The notes beneath the pieces were generated by a model. It was not told the origin of the DNA. It was given only the letters and a program-made list of their open reading frames with translations, and searched no databases. Both the position numbers and the translations under genes were made by a program. Shown here in pieces: positions 40,347-50,360 of a stretch of 64,000 nucleotides of DNA; position 1 is the stretch's first letter, and each line of letters opens with the position of its first letter. Source of the DNA: Halomonas dongshanensis (lineage in GTDB: Bacteria; Pseudomonadota; Gammaproteobacteria; Pseudomonadales; Halomonadaceae); the NCBI RefSeq assembly GCF_024790395.1, contig NZ_JAJISC010000002.1, positions 662,583-726,582 on the forward strand, in the 5' to 3' direction.

Positions 40347-41144
40347 GTGTGTGAGCTGCTGGGCATGAGTGCCAACGTCCCAACCGATATCTGCTTCAGC
40401 TTCTCCGGCTTTCTGCATCGCGGCGGCGGCACCGGGCCGCACCGCGATGGCTGGGGGATCGCTTTTTACGAAGCTGGTGGCTACCGCGAATTTCGCGACC
40501 CGCACCCGTCGGTGGACTCGCCCATTGCGCGACTGATTTGCGACTATCCGATCAAGTCCCATACCGTCATCAGTCATATCCGCCAAGCCAACGTCGGTGG
40601 GGTGAACCTGGCCAATACGCACCCTTTCACCCGCGAGATGTGGGGGCGTCTGTGGTGCTACGCCCATAACGGCCAGCTAAGCGGCTGGCAAACGCTGCCT
40701 CTCGATGTATTTACGCCTGTCGGCAGCACCGATAGCGAGCACGCCTTTTGCTATCTGCTTGGCGAGTTGCGCCGCGAATTTCCTACCCCGCCCGAGGCGC
40801 CCGAAGCACTCTGGCAGGCGGTACATCGTGCCTGTGAGCGCTTGCGCGAACTCGGGGTATTCAACCTGCTGCTCTCCGATGGCACCTATCTGTATACCTA
40901 CTGCACCACCAAGCTTGCCCATATCACCCGGCGCGCACCCTTTGGCGAAGCTGTGCTTTCGGATGCCGAAATGACGGTAAACTTCGCCGAGCACACCACC
41001 TGTCACGACATCGTATCGGTGATCGCAACCGAGCCGCTGACCCAGAACGAACGCTGGTGCAAGATGGCCCCAGGAGAGCTTTTGGTCTGGCGCAATGGTG
41101 CAATCGAGGCGCGCTTCGAGGCATCAATGCCCATCTCGGTATAA
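40347..41144 (+). CDS. Class II glutamine amidotransferase (YafJ-like)
   Basis: A 265-residue Ntn-hydrolase domain protein. The start is GTG at 40347; the next residue is Cys2, which becomes the N-terminal nucleophile after Met removal (MCELLGMSANVPTD). Further amidotransferase motifs are GPHRDGWGIAFYE, SHIRQANVG, NTHPF and AHNGQLSGW, and the Asp of STDSEHAF. There is no synthase domain, so the ammonia acceptor is unknown. Its leader is made of four 13-base repeats with AGGA motifs (40291-40342). Confidence 0.9.
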   Translation: MCELLGMSANVPTDICFSFSGFLHRGGGTGPHRDGWGIAFYEAGGYREFRDPHPSVDSPIARLICDYPIKSHTVISHIRQANVGGVNLANTHPFTREMWGRLWCYAHNGQLSGWQTLPLDVFTPVGSTDSEHAFCYLLGELRREFPTPPEAPEALWQAVHRACERLRELGVFNLLLSDGTYLYTYCTTKLAHITRRAPFGEAVLSDAEMTVNFAEHTTCHDIVSVIATEPLTQNERWCKMAPGELLVWRNGAIEARFEASMPISV

Positions 41145-41227
41145 GCTGTCAGCAACACCTGCTTGAAATAAGCGTTTGAAATAAGAACAAGTCGATGACG
41201 ACATCGACCGCAACCAAGGAGACTGCC

Positions 41228-42901
41228 ATGAGCGAGCACGCCGCTGACCCTATCCTCAAGGGCCCTGAGCTCGACGGCCTGGACGACTATCGTTCGATCG
41301 CCGATGTCTTTCACGCCGCCGTTACGCGCTTTCCCGACAAGCCCGCCTTTACCTGTATGGGTAAGACGCTGAGCTTCTCCGACCTCGACCGTCTCTCGGC
41401 CGACTTCGCCACTTGGCTGCAGCACGAAACCGACTTGGAACCGGGCGATCGCATCGCCATTCAACTACCCAACGTACTGCAGTTTCCGGTCTCGGTGTTC
41501 GGCGCGCTGCGCGCGGGGCTCGTGGTGGTCAATACCAATCCGCTCTATACCGAGCGCGAAATGGCCTACCAATTCAAAGACTCGGGCGCCAAGGCGATCG
41601 TGATTTTGGCCAATATGGCCGCTAAGCTCGACAAGATCCTCGGTCAAACCGAACTCAAGCACGTACTGGTCACCGAGATTGGTGATCTACACGATTTTCC
41701 CAAGCGTCTGCTTATCAACGCCGTGGTCAAGTACGTCAAAAAGATGGTGCCGAGCTACTCGCTGCCCAAGGCCATTGGTTTTCGCAGCGCGCTGCGCGAC
41801 GGCGCCCGGCACAGCTATCAGGACGTCGAGCGCACCCTCGACGACATGGCCGCGCTGCAGTACACCGGCGGCACCACCGGGCGGCCCAAGGGCGCTATGC
41901 TGACCCACCGCAATCTGGTAGCCAACATGCTCCAGGCGCGCAAGGTCATCGGTACCCACTTGGATAATGGCAATGAGCTGGTGATCGCGCCGCTGCCGGT
42001 CTATCACATCTACACCTTCACGGTGAACTGCCTGTTTTTGATGGAAACCGGCAACCATTCGCTGCTGATCACCAACCCGCGCGATCTCGACGGTTTCGTC
42101 AAGGAGCTCAAAGGGCTCAAGTTCACCGCTTTCATCGGTCTCAATACGTTGTTCAATGCCCTGTGCAACCGCGAAGACTTTCGCAATCTCGATTTCTCGC
42201 GTTTGAAGCTCACCATCTCCGGCGGCATGGCACTGACCAAGAGCGCGGCCAAGCGCTGGGAGGAGGTGACCGGTTGTGCCGTCGCCGAAGGCTATGGCTT
42301 GACCGAGACCTCGCCGGTGGTCAGCTTCAACCCCACCGACGCCATTCAGCTCGGTACCATCGGCAAGCCCGTTGCGGGCACCGAGGTGAAGGTGGTCGAT
42401 AGCGAAAACCGTGACGTCGCCTTTGGTGAGCCGGGCGAGCTCTGCGTGCGTGGCCCGCAGGTGATGAAGGGGTACTGGCAGCGCGATGACGAGACCCGTG
42501 AGGCGATCGACGAAGGCGGCTGGTTCCATACCGGGGATATCGCCGTGCTCCAGAACGACGGCTACATCCGCATCGTCGACCGTAAGAAGGACATGATTCT
42601 GGTCTCGGGCTTCAACGTCTACCCCAACGAGGTGGAGGAGGTCGCCGCCGCCCACCCTGACGTGCTGGAGTGTGCCGCCGTGGGCGTGCCGGACGAAGAC
42701 AGCGGTGAGGCGATCAAGCTCTTCGTGGTATCGAAGAATCCTCAGCTCGACGAGCAGACCCTACGCACCTGGTGCAAGAAAGAGCTCACATCCTATAAAG
42801 TGCCGCGCTTCGTCGAGTTCCGCGACGAGCTGCCGAAGACCAACGTGGGTAAGGTGCTGCGCCGCCAACTGCGCGATGAGGTCAAAGAGAGCACATCGTG
42901 A
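41228..42901 (+). CDS. fadD: Long-chain fatty acid-CoA ligase
   Basis: FadD activates fatty acids to acyl-CoA at the inner membrane for beta-oxidation. The ATG at 41228 with AAGGAG six bases upstream gives 557 residues, close to E. coli FadD (561). The AMP-binding motif YTGGTTGRPKGAMLTH, the GYGLTETSP segment, the FACS region with GWFHTGDIA and DRKKDMILVSGFNVYP, and the C-terminal Lys in KTNVGKVLRR are all present. It stands alone; a second AMP-binding gene lies at 60971. Confidence 0.94.
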   Translation: MSEHAADPILKGPELDGLDDYRSIADVFHAAVTRFPDKPAFTCMGKTLSFSDLDRLSADFATWLQHETDLEPGDRIAIQLPNVLQFPVSVFGALRAGLVVVNTNPLYTEREMAYQFKDSGAKAIVILANMAAKLDKILGQTELKHVLVTEIGDLHDFPKRLLINAVVKYVKKMVPSYSLPKAIGFRSALRDGARHSYQDVERTLDDMAALQYTGGTTGRPKGAMLTHRNLVANMLQARKVIGTHLDNGNELVIAPLPVYHIYTFTVNCLFLMETGNHSLLITNPRDLDGFVKELKGLKFTAFIGLNTLFNALCNREDFRNLDFSRLKLTISGGMALTKSAAKRWEEVTGCAVAEGYGLTETSPVVSFNPTDAIQLGTIGKPVAGTEVKVVDSENRDVAFGEPGELCVRGPQVMKGYWQRDDETREAIDEGGWFHTGDIAVLQNDGYIRIVDRKKDMILVSGFNVYPNEVEEVAAAHPDVLECAAVGVPDEDSGEAIKLFVVSKNPQLDEQTLRTWCKKELTSYKVPRFVEFRDELPKTNVGKVLRRQLRDEVKESTS

Positions 42902-43030
42902 TATTCGAGGATTAGCGGCCTGATCGGCTAGGCGTTAGGCGTCGAGGATCAGAAAGCGCTACACTATCCGGCCCGCTCGTTCGAGTGGGCCACTTTTTTA
43001 CCTCTTTTTTTACGCTCCCCGCGTACGAGG

Positions 43031-46000
43031 ATGACCGTCGAACCGACCGTGACCAACGCCATGCCCGAAGCCTCCCAAGACGCCCAGCGCCTCGCTGCGC
43101 TGACGCAGCGCAGTGCCACGCTCATGCACCGCGACACCCAGCGTATCGACCGCCGCTTACGCAATCTCGAGCGGCGCCTGCGCGAGCGCAAGCCCATCGA
43201 CCGGGGCTTGAACGAGCTTACGGGCGAGCTCGAGCGCGCCGAGCAGCGTATCGCCAAGCGTAACGCCGTGCCCGTGAGTCTCGATTATCCCGCCGAACTG
43301 CCTGTCGTAGAACGGCGCGAGGATATCGTCGCGGCCCTACGCGAGCATCAGGTGGTGATCGTGGCCGGTGAAACCGGCTCGGGCAAGACCACCCAGCTAC
43401 CCAAGATGTGTCTCGAAATCGGCCGTGGGCGGCGCGGGCTAATAGGGCACACCCAGCCCCGAAGGCTGGCTGCACGCAGCGTCGCCAACCGCTTGGCCGA
43501 AGAGCTCAAGGTGACGCTGGGCGAGCAGGTGGGCTATCAGGTGCGCTTCACCGATCAGACCAACGACGCGACCTTGGTCAAGCTGATGACCGACGGCATT
43601 CTGTTGGCCGAGACCCAGCACGACCCGCTGCTGCTGCGCTACGACACCCTGATCATCGATGAGGCCCACGAACGTAGCCTCAATATCGACTTCCTGCTGG
43701 GGTATTTAAAGCGACTGTTGCCGCAGCGCCCGGATCTTAAAATAGTGATCACCTCGGCGACGATCGACGTCGACCGCTTTGCCGCCCACTTCGGCACGCC
43801 AGAGAGGCCTGCGCCCATCGTCGAGGTGTCCGGCCGTACCTATCCGGTCGAGGTGCGCTATCGCCCACTGGTGCGCGACGCCGACGACGAAGAGGATCGC
43901 ACTCTGCAGGAGGGGATCGTCGAGGCGGTGGCCGAGATCGAGACCATCGAACGCGAGAAGGGCTGGCTGCACGGCCCGCGCGACGTGCTGGTGTTCTTGC
44001 CCGGCGAGCGCGAAATTCGCGAGGTGGCCGACGTGCTGCGGCGCGCCGATTTCAAGGGCACCGAGATTTTGCCGCTCTATGCCCGACTCTCCAACGAGGA
44101 GCAGAACCGAGTCTTCGCGGCCCATCGCGGGCGGCGGATTGTGCTTGCGACCAACGTGGCCGAAACCTCGCTCACCGTGCCGGGCATTCGCTACGTGATC
44201 GATCCCGGCCTGGTGCGCATTAGCCGCTACAGCTATCGCTCCAAGATCCAGCGCCTGCCGGTAGAGCCGGTAAGCCAGGCCAGCGCCAACCAGCGTAAAG
44301 GGCGCTGTGGCCGGGTCGCCGAAGGGGTGTGCATTCGTCTCTTTGATGAGGCCGATTTCATCGCTCGCCCTGAATTCACCGACCCCGAAATCCAGCGCAC
44401 CAACCTGGCCTCGGTGATTCTCTCCATGCTGTCGCTGAAGCTGGGGGACATCGAAGCCTTTCCCTTCGTCGACCCGCCCGATGGGCGTTTCGTCAAGGAT
44501 GGTTTTCGCCTGCTGTTCGAACTGGGCGCGGTCAGTGAGCAGCAGCGCATCACCGAGCTTGGACGTAAGCTCGCGCGTTTGCCCATCGACCCGCGGCTGG
44601 CGCGGATGGTGCTGGCGGGCGCCGAGTTTGGTAGCCTGCGCGAGGTGTTGATCGTGGTCTCGGCGCTGGCGATCCAGGACCCCCGCGAGCGTCCCGCTGA
44701 CAAACGCCAGGCCGCCGATCAGGCGCACCTGCGCTGGCACGACCCCGGCTCGGATTTCGTTGCCCTGATCAACCTGTGGCACGGCATCGACAACGCCCGC
44801 GAAGCGCTCTCCAGCAACCAACTACGCCGCTGGTGCCGTGAGCACTTCATCAACTACCTGCGCGTGCGTGAGTGGCACGATACCTTTCGTCAGCTACGCC
44901 AGCTGCTGCGGGATATGGCCATCGAAGTGCCGCCGCCCAAGCCACGCGACCCCGACGAGAGCGAAGAGCAGGCCCGTCAGGCTAGGCACACTACCTCGGG
45001 TAAGCTGCACCAGGCGCTGCTCTCGGGGCTCTTGTCGCATATCGGCATGCTCACCGAGAATCGCGAGTACCTTGGCGCGCGCAACCGTAAGTTCAATATC
45101 CATCCCGGCTCCGGCATGGCCAAGAAATCGCCCAAGTGGCTCATGGCGTTCGAGCTCGTCGAGACCTCGAAGCTCTTTGCTCGTACCGTGGCCAAGATCG
45201 AGCCGCAATGGATCGAGCCCCAGGCGCTGCATCTGGTCAAGCGTAGCTACAGCGACCCGCACTGGGAGATGAAGCGCGCCCAGGTGGTGGCCAAGGAGCA
45301 GATCACGCTGTTTGGCCTGCCCATCGTCAGCGGTCGCCGGGTGCACTACGGCACCATCGATCCTGACGAGTCGCGAACGCTATTCATCCGCCGCGCGCTG
45401 GTCGAAGGCGAGTACCGCACTCAGGCGGCGTTCTTTGCCCATAACCGCGCGCTGATCGAAGAGGTGGAGTCGCTCGAGGACCGCGCGCGGCGTCGTGACA
45501 TCCTGGTCGATGAAGAGACGCTGTTTGGCTTCTACGACGAGCGCATCCCGGCCCATGTCGTCAATGGCAAGGGGTTCGAGCACTGGCGCAAACAGGCGGA
45601 GCGCGAAACGCCCGATCTGCTCAAGTTCGACCGCGCTGCGCTGCAGGCGCGCGATGCCCAAGACGTCAACACCACCCACTATCCCGATCAGTTGGTGCTC
45701 GCAGGCGTGACCTATCCGCTGGCGTACCACTTCGAGCCCGACGCCGAGGACGATGGCGTCACCCTTACGCTACCCGCAGCGATGCTGTCGCAACTGCCCG
45801 AGCACGCGCTCGATTGGCTGGTGCCGGGCCTTCTGCGCGAGAAGTGCATTGCGCTGATGAAGTCGCTGCCCAAGAGCCTGCGTCGCCAGGTGGTGCCGAT
45901 TCCCGACTGGGTCGATGCCGCGCTAGAGTCCCTGGTGGCCGATAATCGGCCGTTAACCGAGGCGTTGGGCGAGTTCATTCGCCGCCGCACGGGCGTGCGC

Positions 46001-47035
46001 GTGCACCCCGATGACTGGCGCCTGGAGCAGCTTCCCGCGCATCTCAAGATGAACCTGCGGGTGGTCGATCACGAGGGTAAAACGCTGGGCCAGGGGCGGC
46101 AGTTGAGCGAGCTGGTGGCCAGGTTCGAGCGCGCCGCAAGCGAGGGTGCCCAGGCGCTGGCCAAGAACGCGCCGAACGCTCCGGCGCTAGGTGGTCTTCC
46201 GCAGACGCCGCTTCCCGCCTCGAGCGTAACCACGCAGGCGGGTATTCGCGTTGAGGCCTTTCCTGCGCTGGTGCACGAAGGGAGTGAATTTCGCGTGGTG
46301 CTGTTCGATCACCCGGCCAAAGCCGAAGCCGCCCACCGCGAGGGCGTAGCGCGACTCGCCATCGAGCGCCTGCCCAGCGAAGTGCGTGCGATCAAGCGCT
46401 TGGCCGATGTGGAGAAGAGCGCACTGCTGTTTGCCAAAGTGGGCAGCAAGCAGGCGCTAATCGATGATCTACTCCTGGCAGTCTTCACTCAGGTCATGGC
46501 CGAGGCGGCGCTGCCGCGCGGGCAGGCAGCGTTGGAGGCGCGGCTGGAGGAAATTCGCCCCCGGCTGGTACCTCACGCCGAGGCGCTGCTCGTGCGCGTC
46601 AAGGCCGCGCTCACCGGGCATCTGGCCGTGACCAAGGTGCTCAAGGGCAAGCTCAATTTTGCCTTGGCGCTGGTGTATAGCGATATCAGCGCGCAGATGC
46701 AGCGCCTGGTCTATCCTGGCTTCATTTGCGCCGCCGGTGATTGGCTGGCGGAGTACCCGCGCTATACCGAAGCGGCGTTGATCCGTCTGGAAAAGGCCGG
46801 GCGCGAACGCGGGCGTGACCAACTGCTGATGCACGACGTGCAGGCGTTGGAGGCACGCTTTGACGCGCGCCGCGAAAGCGAGCGCCGCGGCCGCGCCGAA
46901 GACCCGGCGTTGGTCGAATTCGGCTGGTGGATTCAGGAGCTGCGTGTGTCGCTATTTGCCCAACAGCTGGGCACGCGGATGCCGGTGTCGGCTAAGCGGT
47001 TGGAGAAGCATTGGCAGGAGATCACCAGCGTTTAG
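43031..47035 (+). CDS. hrpA: ATP-dependent RNA helicase HrpA
   Basis: HrpA is a DEAH-box helicase, recently tied to rescue of collided ribosomes in E. coli. The 1334 residues match the family (about 1300). Walker A GETGSGKT is at residues 113-120, the DEAH box near 210-213 (IIDEAHERSLNIDFLLGY), and motif VI appears in QRKGRCGRVAEGVCIRLF. The helicase-associated domain and the long HrpA-specific C-terminal region follow. The start ATG has GAGG immediately before it; an ATG at 43061 is an alternative. Confidence 0.95.
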   Translation: MTVEPTVTNAMPEASQDAQRLAALTQRSATLMHRDTQRIDRRLRNLERRLRERKPIDRGLNELTGELERAEQRIAKRNAVPVSLDYPAELPVVERREDIVAALREHQVVIVAGETGSGKTTQLPKMCLEIGRGRRGLIGHTQPRRLAARSVANRLAEELKVTLGEQVGYQVRFTDQTNDATLVKLMTDGILLAETQHDPLLLRYDTLIIDEAHERSLNIDFLLGYLKRLLPQRPDLKIVITSATIDVDRFAAHFGTPERPAPIVEVSGRTYPVEVRYRPLVRDADDEEDRTLQEGIVEAVAEIETIEREKGWLHGPRDVLVFLPGEREIREVADVLRRADFKGTEILPLYARLSNEEQNRVFAAHRGRRIVLATNVAETSLTVPGIRYVIDPGLVRISRYSYRSKIQRLPVEPVSQASANQRKGRCGRVAEGVCIRLFDEADFIARPEFTDPEIQRTNLASVILSMLSLKLGDIEAFPFVDPPDGRFVKDGFRLLFELGAVSEQQRITELGRKLARLPIDPRLARMVLAGAEFGSLREVLIVVSALAIQDPRERPADKRQAADQAHLRWHDPGSDFVALINLWHGIDNAREALSSNQLRRWCREHFINYLRVREWHDTFRQLRQLLRDMAIEVPPPKPRDPDESEEQARQARHTTSGKLHQALLSGLLSHIGMLTENREYLGARNRKFNIHPGSGMAKKSPKWLMAFELVETSKLFARTVAKIEPQWIEPQALHLVKRSYSDPHWEMKRAQVVAKEQITLFGLPIVSGRRVHYGTIDPDESRTLFIRRALVEGEYRTQAAFFAHNRALIEEVESLEDRARRRDILVDEETLFGFYDERIPAHVVNGKGFEHWRKQAERETPDLLKFDRAALQARDAQDVNTTHYPDQLVLAGVTYPLAYHFEPDAEDDGVTLTLPAAMLSQLPEHALDWLVPGLLREKCIALMKSLPKSLRRQVVPIPDWVDAALESLVADNRPLTEALGEFIRRRTGVRVHPDDWRLEQLPAHLKMNLRVVDHEGKTLGQGRQLSELVARFERAASEGAQALAKNAPNAPALGGLPQTPLPASSVTTQAGIRVEAFPALVHEGSEFRVVLFDHPAKAEAAHREGVARLAIERLPSEVRAIKRLADVEKSALLFAKVGSKQALIDDLLLAVFTQVMAEAALPRGQAALEARLEEIRPRLVPHAEALLVRVKAALTGHLAVTKVLKGKLNFALALVYSDISAQMQRLVYPGFICAAGDWLAEYPRYTEAALIRLEKAGRERGRDQLLMHDVQALEARFDARRESERRGRAEDPALVEFGWWIQELRVSLFAQQLGTRMPVSAKRLEKHWQEITSV

Positions 47036-47141
47036 CGCCAGACTGGCAAAATGCGCGCCGAGCGCGCAAAGTATACTCAATGAGACGCCCCTGAAGAGGC
47101 CGCGCTTGAAGAGCAAGCCGAGTCGGCAAGAGGAGAACGGC

Positions 47142-48263
47142 ATGACAAAAGCGGTGATCACCGGTACGGGACTCTATACGCCGGCGCACGCTATCGATAA
47201 CGCGACGCTGGTCGAGGCGTTCAATGCTTGGGTAGATAGTGAAAATGCCCACCTGGCCAGCGCCATCCAGGCCGGTGAGCGTGAGCCGCTGGCCTACTCC
47301 AGCAGCGAGTTCATCGAGAAGGCCTCGGGGATCAAAAGCCGCTTCGTGATGGACGCCGAAGGCATTCTCGACCCTAAGCGCATGCGCCCTCGGCTGCCCC
47401 AACGCGATAACGACGAACCCTCGGTTCAGTGCAGCATGGCGCTCGATGCCGCTCGCGAGGCGCTGGCAAAGGCGGGCGTCGATGCCGCCGAGATCGAACT
47501 GGTGATCGTTGCCTGTTCGAACCTCGAGCGTGCCTATCCGGCCGTCGCCGTCGAGCTTCAGCAGGCGCTCGGAGCGCAAGGCTACGGTTTCGACATGAAC
47601 GTTGCCTGTAGCTCGGCGACCTTTGCGCTGCATACCGCCGCCAACGCCATCGCCAGCGGCGCGGTGAAGCGCGCGTTGATCGTCAACCCTGAGATCTGCT
47701 CGGCGCATCTTAATTTTCGCGACCGTGACAGCCACTTCATCTTCGGCGATGCCTGTACCGCCATCGTGCTCGAAAGCGATGACGTCGCCACCGCCGCCGA
47801 GCGCTTCGAGATTCTCGGCACACGCTTGGTGACGCAGTTCTCCAACGCCATTCGCAACAACGCCGGTTTTCTCAACCGCGTTACCGATAGCGACCCGCTC
47901 GCGGTAGATAAGCTTTTCGTCCAAGAAGGGCGGCGAGTGTTCAAAGAGGTGTGCCCGCTGGTAGCACAGTTGATCACCCAGCATTTGGCGTCGCTCGAGC
48001 TCGAAGGGGGCGATCTCAAAAAGCTGTGGCTGCATCAGGCCAACCGCCACATGAACGACATGATCGCCCGCCGCGTGCTAGGCTTCGACCCCGATACCGA
48101 GCAGGCGCCGATCATTCTCGATCGCTACGCCAATACAAGCTCGGCCGGTTCGATCATTGCCTTCCATCTGCACCGCGAGAACATGCGCGCCGATGACATC
48201 GGAGTGATCTGCTCTTTCGGTGCGGGGTATAGCGCCGGTAGCGTCGTCGTTCGGCGCCAGTGA
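47142..48263 (+). CDS. FabH-like beta-ketoacyl-ACP synthase III
   Basis: A 373-residue thiolase-fold condensing enzyme. The ATG at 47142 follows AGGAGAACGGC; the longer open frame runs back into hrpA. The catalytic triad is visible: Cys at about residue 156 (MNVACSSATFA), His in KLWLHQANRHMND and Asn in YANTSSAGSI. The N-terminus MTKAVITGTGLYTPAHAI and the length place it with FabH paralogues of the Pseudomonas type, longer than E. coli FabH (317), which take acyl-CoA from beta-oxidation into fatty acid synthesis; that substrate is inferred from the family. Confidence 0.87.
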   Translation: MTKAVITGTGLYTPAHAIDNATLVEAFNAWVDSENAHLASAIQAGEREPLAYSSSEFIEKASGIKSRFVMDAEGILDPKRMRPRLPQRDNDEPSVQCSMALDAAREALAKAGVDAAEIELVIVACSNLERAYPAVAVELQQALGAQGYGFDMNVACSSATFALHTAANAIASGAVKRALIVNPEICSAHLNFRDRDSHFIFGDACTAIVLESDDVATAAERFEILGTRLVTQFSNAIRNNAGFLNRVTDSDPLAVDKLFVQEGRRVFKEVCPLVAQLITQHLASLELEGGDLKKLWLHQANRHMNDMIARRVLGFDPDTEQAPIILDRYANTSSAGSIIAFHLHRENMRADDIGVICSFGAGYSAGSVVVRRQ

Positions 48264-48300
48264 GAACGAGAACAGCAACATGCCAAAAGGAACGTCTATC

Positions 48301-49158
48301 ATGCTGAGCCTGCTGGGTCGGGTGAACTTCCCATGCCGTAGTGGCCTTACGCGGTTCATGCTCGCCACGCTTATGCTCAGCCTCTTGAGCGGCTGTGCCA
48401 CGACCCAGTCGATGCAAGAGCCCAACCCTGCCGACCCCTGGGAGGGTTTCAACCGCCGGGTCTTTGCCTTCAATGACGTGGTCGATCGTTATACCTTGAA
48501 ACCCGTTTCTCAGGGCTATCGGGCAGTGACGCCCGACCCGGTGCAAACCGGGGTGAGCAACTTCTTCTCCAACCTGTGGGAAGTGCGTACCGTGGTCAAC
48601 AGTCTCCTGCAGGGCAAGTTCGCCAATGCGGGCAAGGCCACGGGGCGTTTCGTGATCAACTCGACCGTAGGGATCGGTGGGCTTCTCGATTACGCCACCC
48701 ATATGGAAATCCTCGCCGACAAAGAGGACTTCGGGCAGACGCTGGCAGCCTGGGGCTGGCAGGATTCGCGCTACTTGGTGCTGCCTCTGCTGGGGCCGAG
48801 CACGCTGCGCGATACCACGGGGCTTCCAGTCGATCTACGCTCCAACCCACTCGCCTATATGGATAACGAAGAGCTTCGCTATACGCTGGCGGCGCTGGGT
48901 ATCATCGACGTACGCGCAGGCTTGCTCGATCAGGAAGAATTGATCAGTGGTGATCGCTATAGCTTCATTCGCGATGCCTACCTCCAGCGGCGCCAGTTCG
49001 AGATCAACGATGGCGAGCTGGGCGATGACCCGTTCTCCATGGATGACTTTGATTTCGAGGACGCTGATTTCGACGACGCTGACTTTGACGATGCTGGTTT
49101 CGACGACGCGGCCATGGATGATCGCGACGCGCTTAGTAACGAGACGGTCGTCGACTGA
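48301..49158 (+). CDS. mlaA: Outer-membrane lipid asymmetry lipoprotein MlaA (VacJ)
   Basis: MlaA sits in the outer membrane and removes misplaced phospholipid for the Mla pathway. The ATG at 48301, preceded by AAGGAA, gives 285 residues; the lipobox is LLSGC, with the acylated Cys near residue 33. Family motifs include DPWEGFNRRVFAFND and the retrograde-channel region GRFVINSTVGIGGLLD. The last 45 residues are unusual: a run of 5-residue acidic repeats (GFDDA/DFDDA). The next gene begins 8 bases later and is likely cotranscribed. Confidence 0.93.
   Translation: MLSLLGRVNFPCRSGLTRFMLATLMLSLLSGCATTQSMQEPNPADPWEGFNRRVFAFNDVVDRYTLKPVSQGYRAVTPDPVQTGVSNFFSNLWEVRTVVNSLLQGKFANAGKATGRFVINSTVGIGGLLDYATHMEILADKEDFGQTLAAWGWQDSRYLVLPLLGPSTLRDTTGLPVDLRSNPLAYMDNEELRYTLAALGIIDVRAGLLDQEELISGDRYSFIRDAYLQRRQFEINDGELGDDPFSMDDFDFEDADFDDADFDDAGFDDAAMDDRDALSNETVVD
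49051..49110 (+). repeat. 15-bp tandem repeats at the end of mlaA
   Basis: Four 15-base units (49051, 49066, 49081, 49096) encode DFEDA, DFDDA, DFDDA and GFDDA. Third-position differences between units show that the repeat is kept at protein level. Confidence 0.85.
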
Positions 49159-49166
49159 GGCCCTTC

Positions 49167-50360
49167 ATGGCGCAATCCAAGCATCTGGTCGCGGTGATCA
49201 ACGCCTCAGGGCCCGAACGCGACGCCCTGGCCGAGGCGATCACCTGCGGCGGTATGTGGGTCTATGCCGCGGCTGACACCCAAACGCTGCCCGCTGAGAC
49301 GGCTCTCGTCGTGGTTCATGCCAGCGCCGTGCCGCCTGGTGAGTGGGCCGCGCTGAGCGAGCGCGTGCCTACGCTGGTGGTGAGCGACTCGCGCAAGGAT
49401 CTCGAACTGCTCAAGGCGATCGATGCCGGCGTGGTGGATTACATCGTCGAGCCATTGCGCCACGCCGCGCTACTGCGCCACATGATTCGTAAAGTGATCG
49501 AGCTTCGCCATCTCGAGATCGAGCGTGAGCGTGACCGGGCGCGTCTGGCCGAGCTCAATGAGAGCTTAGAGACGCATTTGGCGCTGCTACGTATGGATCA
49601 GCAAAGCGGTAGCCATATTCAGCGGCGCTTACTGCCCGCTCGCCCGAGCGAGATCAACGGCATTCATTACGACTACTGGTTTGCGCCGTCGCTCTATCTC
49701 TCGGGAGACTTCCTCGACTACCAGCGCTACAACGCGCGCTATAGCGCGTTCTATTTTGCCGATGTGGCGGGTCATGGCGCTTCGTCGGCGTTCGTCACCG
49801 TGCTGCTCAAGTACCTGTGTAACCGCTGGCTCAGTGAGTGGGACGGCGAGCACCCGGAGGCGCTACCTGCCGCCTGGCTTGCAGCGATGAACCGCGAATT
49901 GCAGGATGCCAACATTGGCAAACATGCAACACTTTTCGTCGGCGTTATTGACCGCGAGACGCAGACTCTGCACTATTCGCTCGGCGCTCAGCTGCCTATG
50001 CCGTTATTGGTGGCGAATGGAGAGCTGATCGCGCTCGACGGTGAAGGCATGCCGGTAGGACTTTTCCCCGATGTGGAGTATCCTGCGCTGAGCTGTCGAC
50101 TACCCGACACCTTTCGCCTCTGGCTATGTTCGGATGGGGTACTGGAGTGTTTGCCCGGCAAGACGCTGGGCACACGGCTCAAGGAGCTTGAGCAATTGGT
50201 AAGCGAAAGTGACACGCTTGAGCAGTTGCGCGATCGGCTCGCAGCGACCAACGCGCTCCTCGCCAAGGGAGACGCCGAGGACGAGACGAGCACGGATCGC
50301 GATGCGTTACCCGATGATCTGACAATCATGATGGTGAGCGGTTTTGGTCATGCTGATTGA
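49167..50360 (+). CDS. Pseudo-receiver/PP2C (SpoIIE-type) serine phosphatase
   Basis: A 397-residue signalling protein. The first 110 residues have the receiver fold, but key residues are missing: the acidic pair is Asn12-Ala13, the phospho-acceptor place reads VVVHAS (His51) and the Lys before Pro is Glu (YIVEPL, residue 95). A helical linker (110-145) leads to a SpoIIE/PP2C phosphatase with its metal ligands intact: SGDFLD (Asp181), FADVAGHG (Asp199), CSDGVLE and DDLT. It overlaps the STAS gene by 11 bases, so it probably dephosphorylates that protein in a partner-switching pathway. Pseudomonas has the same pair beside mlaA and tal. Confidence 0.88.
   Translation: MAQSKHLVAVINASGPERDALAEAITCGGMWVYAAADTQTLPAETALVVVHASAVPPGEWAALSERVPTLVVSDSRKDLELLKAIDAGVVDYIVEPLRHAALLRHMIRKVIELRHLEIERERDRARLAELNESLETHLALLRMDQQSGSHIQRRLLPARPSEINGIHYDYWFAPSLYLSGDFLDYQRYNARYSAFYFADVAGHGASSAFVTVLLKYLCNRWLSEWDGEHPEALPAAWLAAMNRELQDANIGKHATLFVGVIDRETQTLHYSLGAQLPMPLLVANGELIALDGEGMPVGLFPDVEYPALSCRLPDTFRLWLCSDGVLECLPGKTLGTRLKELEQLVSESDTLEQLRDRLAATNALLAKGDAEDETSTDRDALPDDLTIMMVSGFGHAD

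Noticed and set aside
41687..42655. 322-codon minus-strand open frame inside fadD
   Set aside because: Shadow of the AMP-binding gene, no motifs or start signals.
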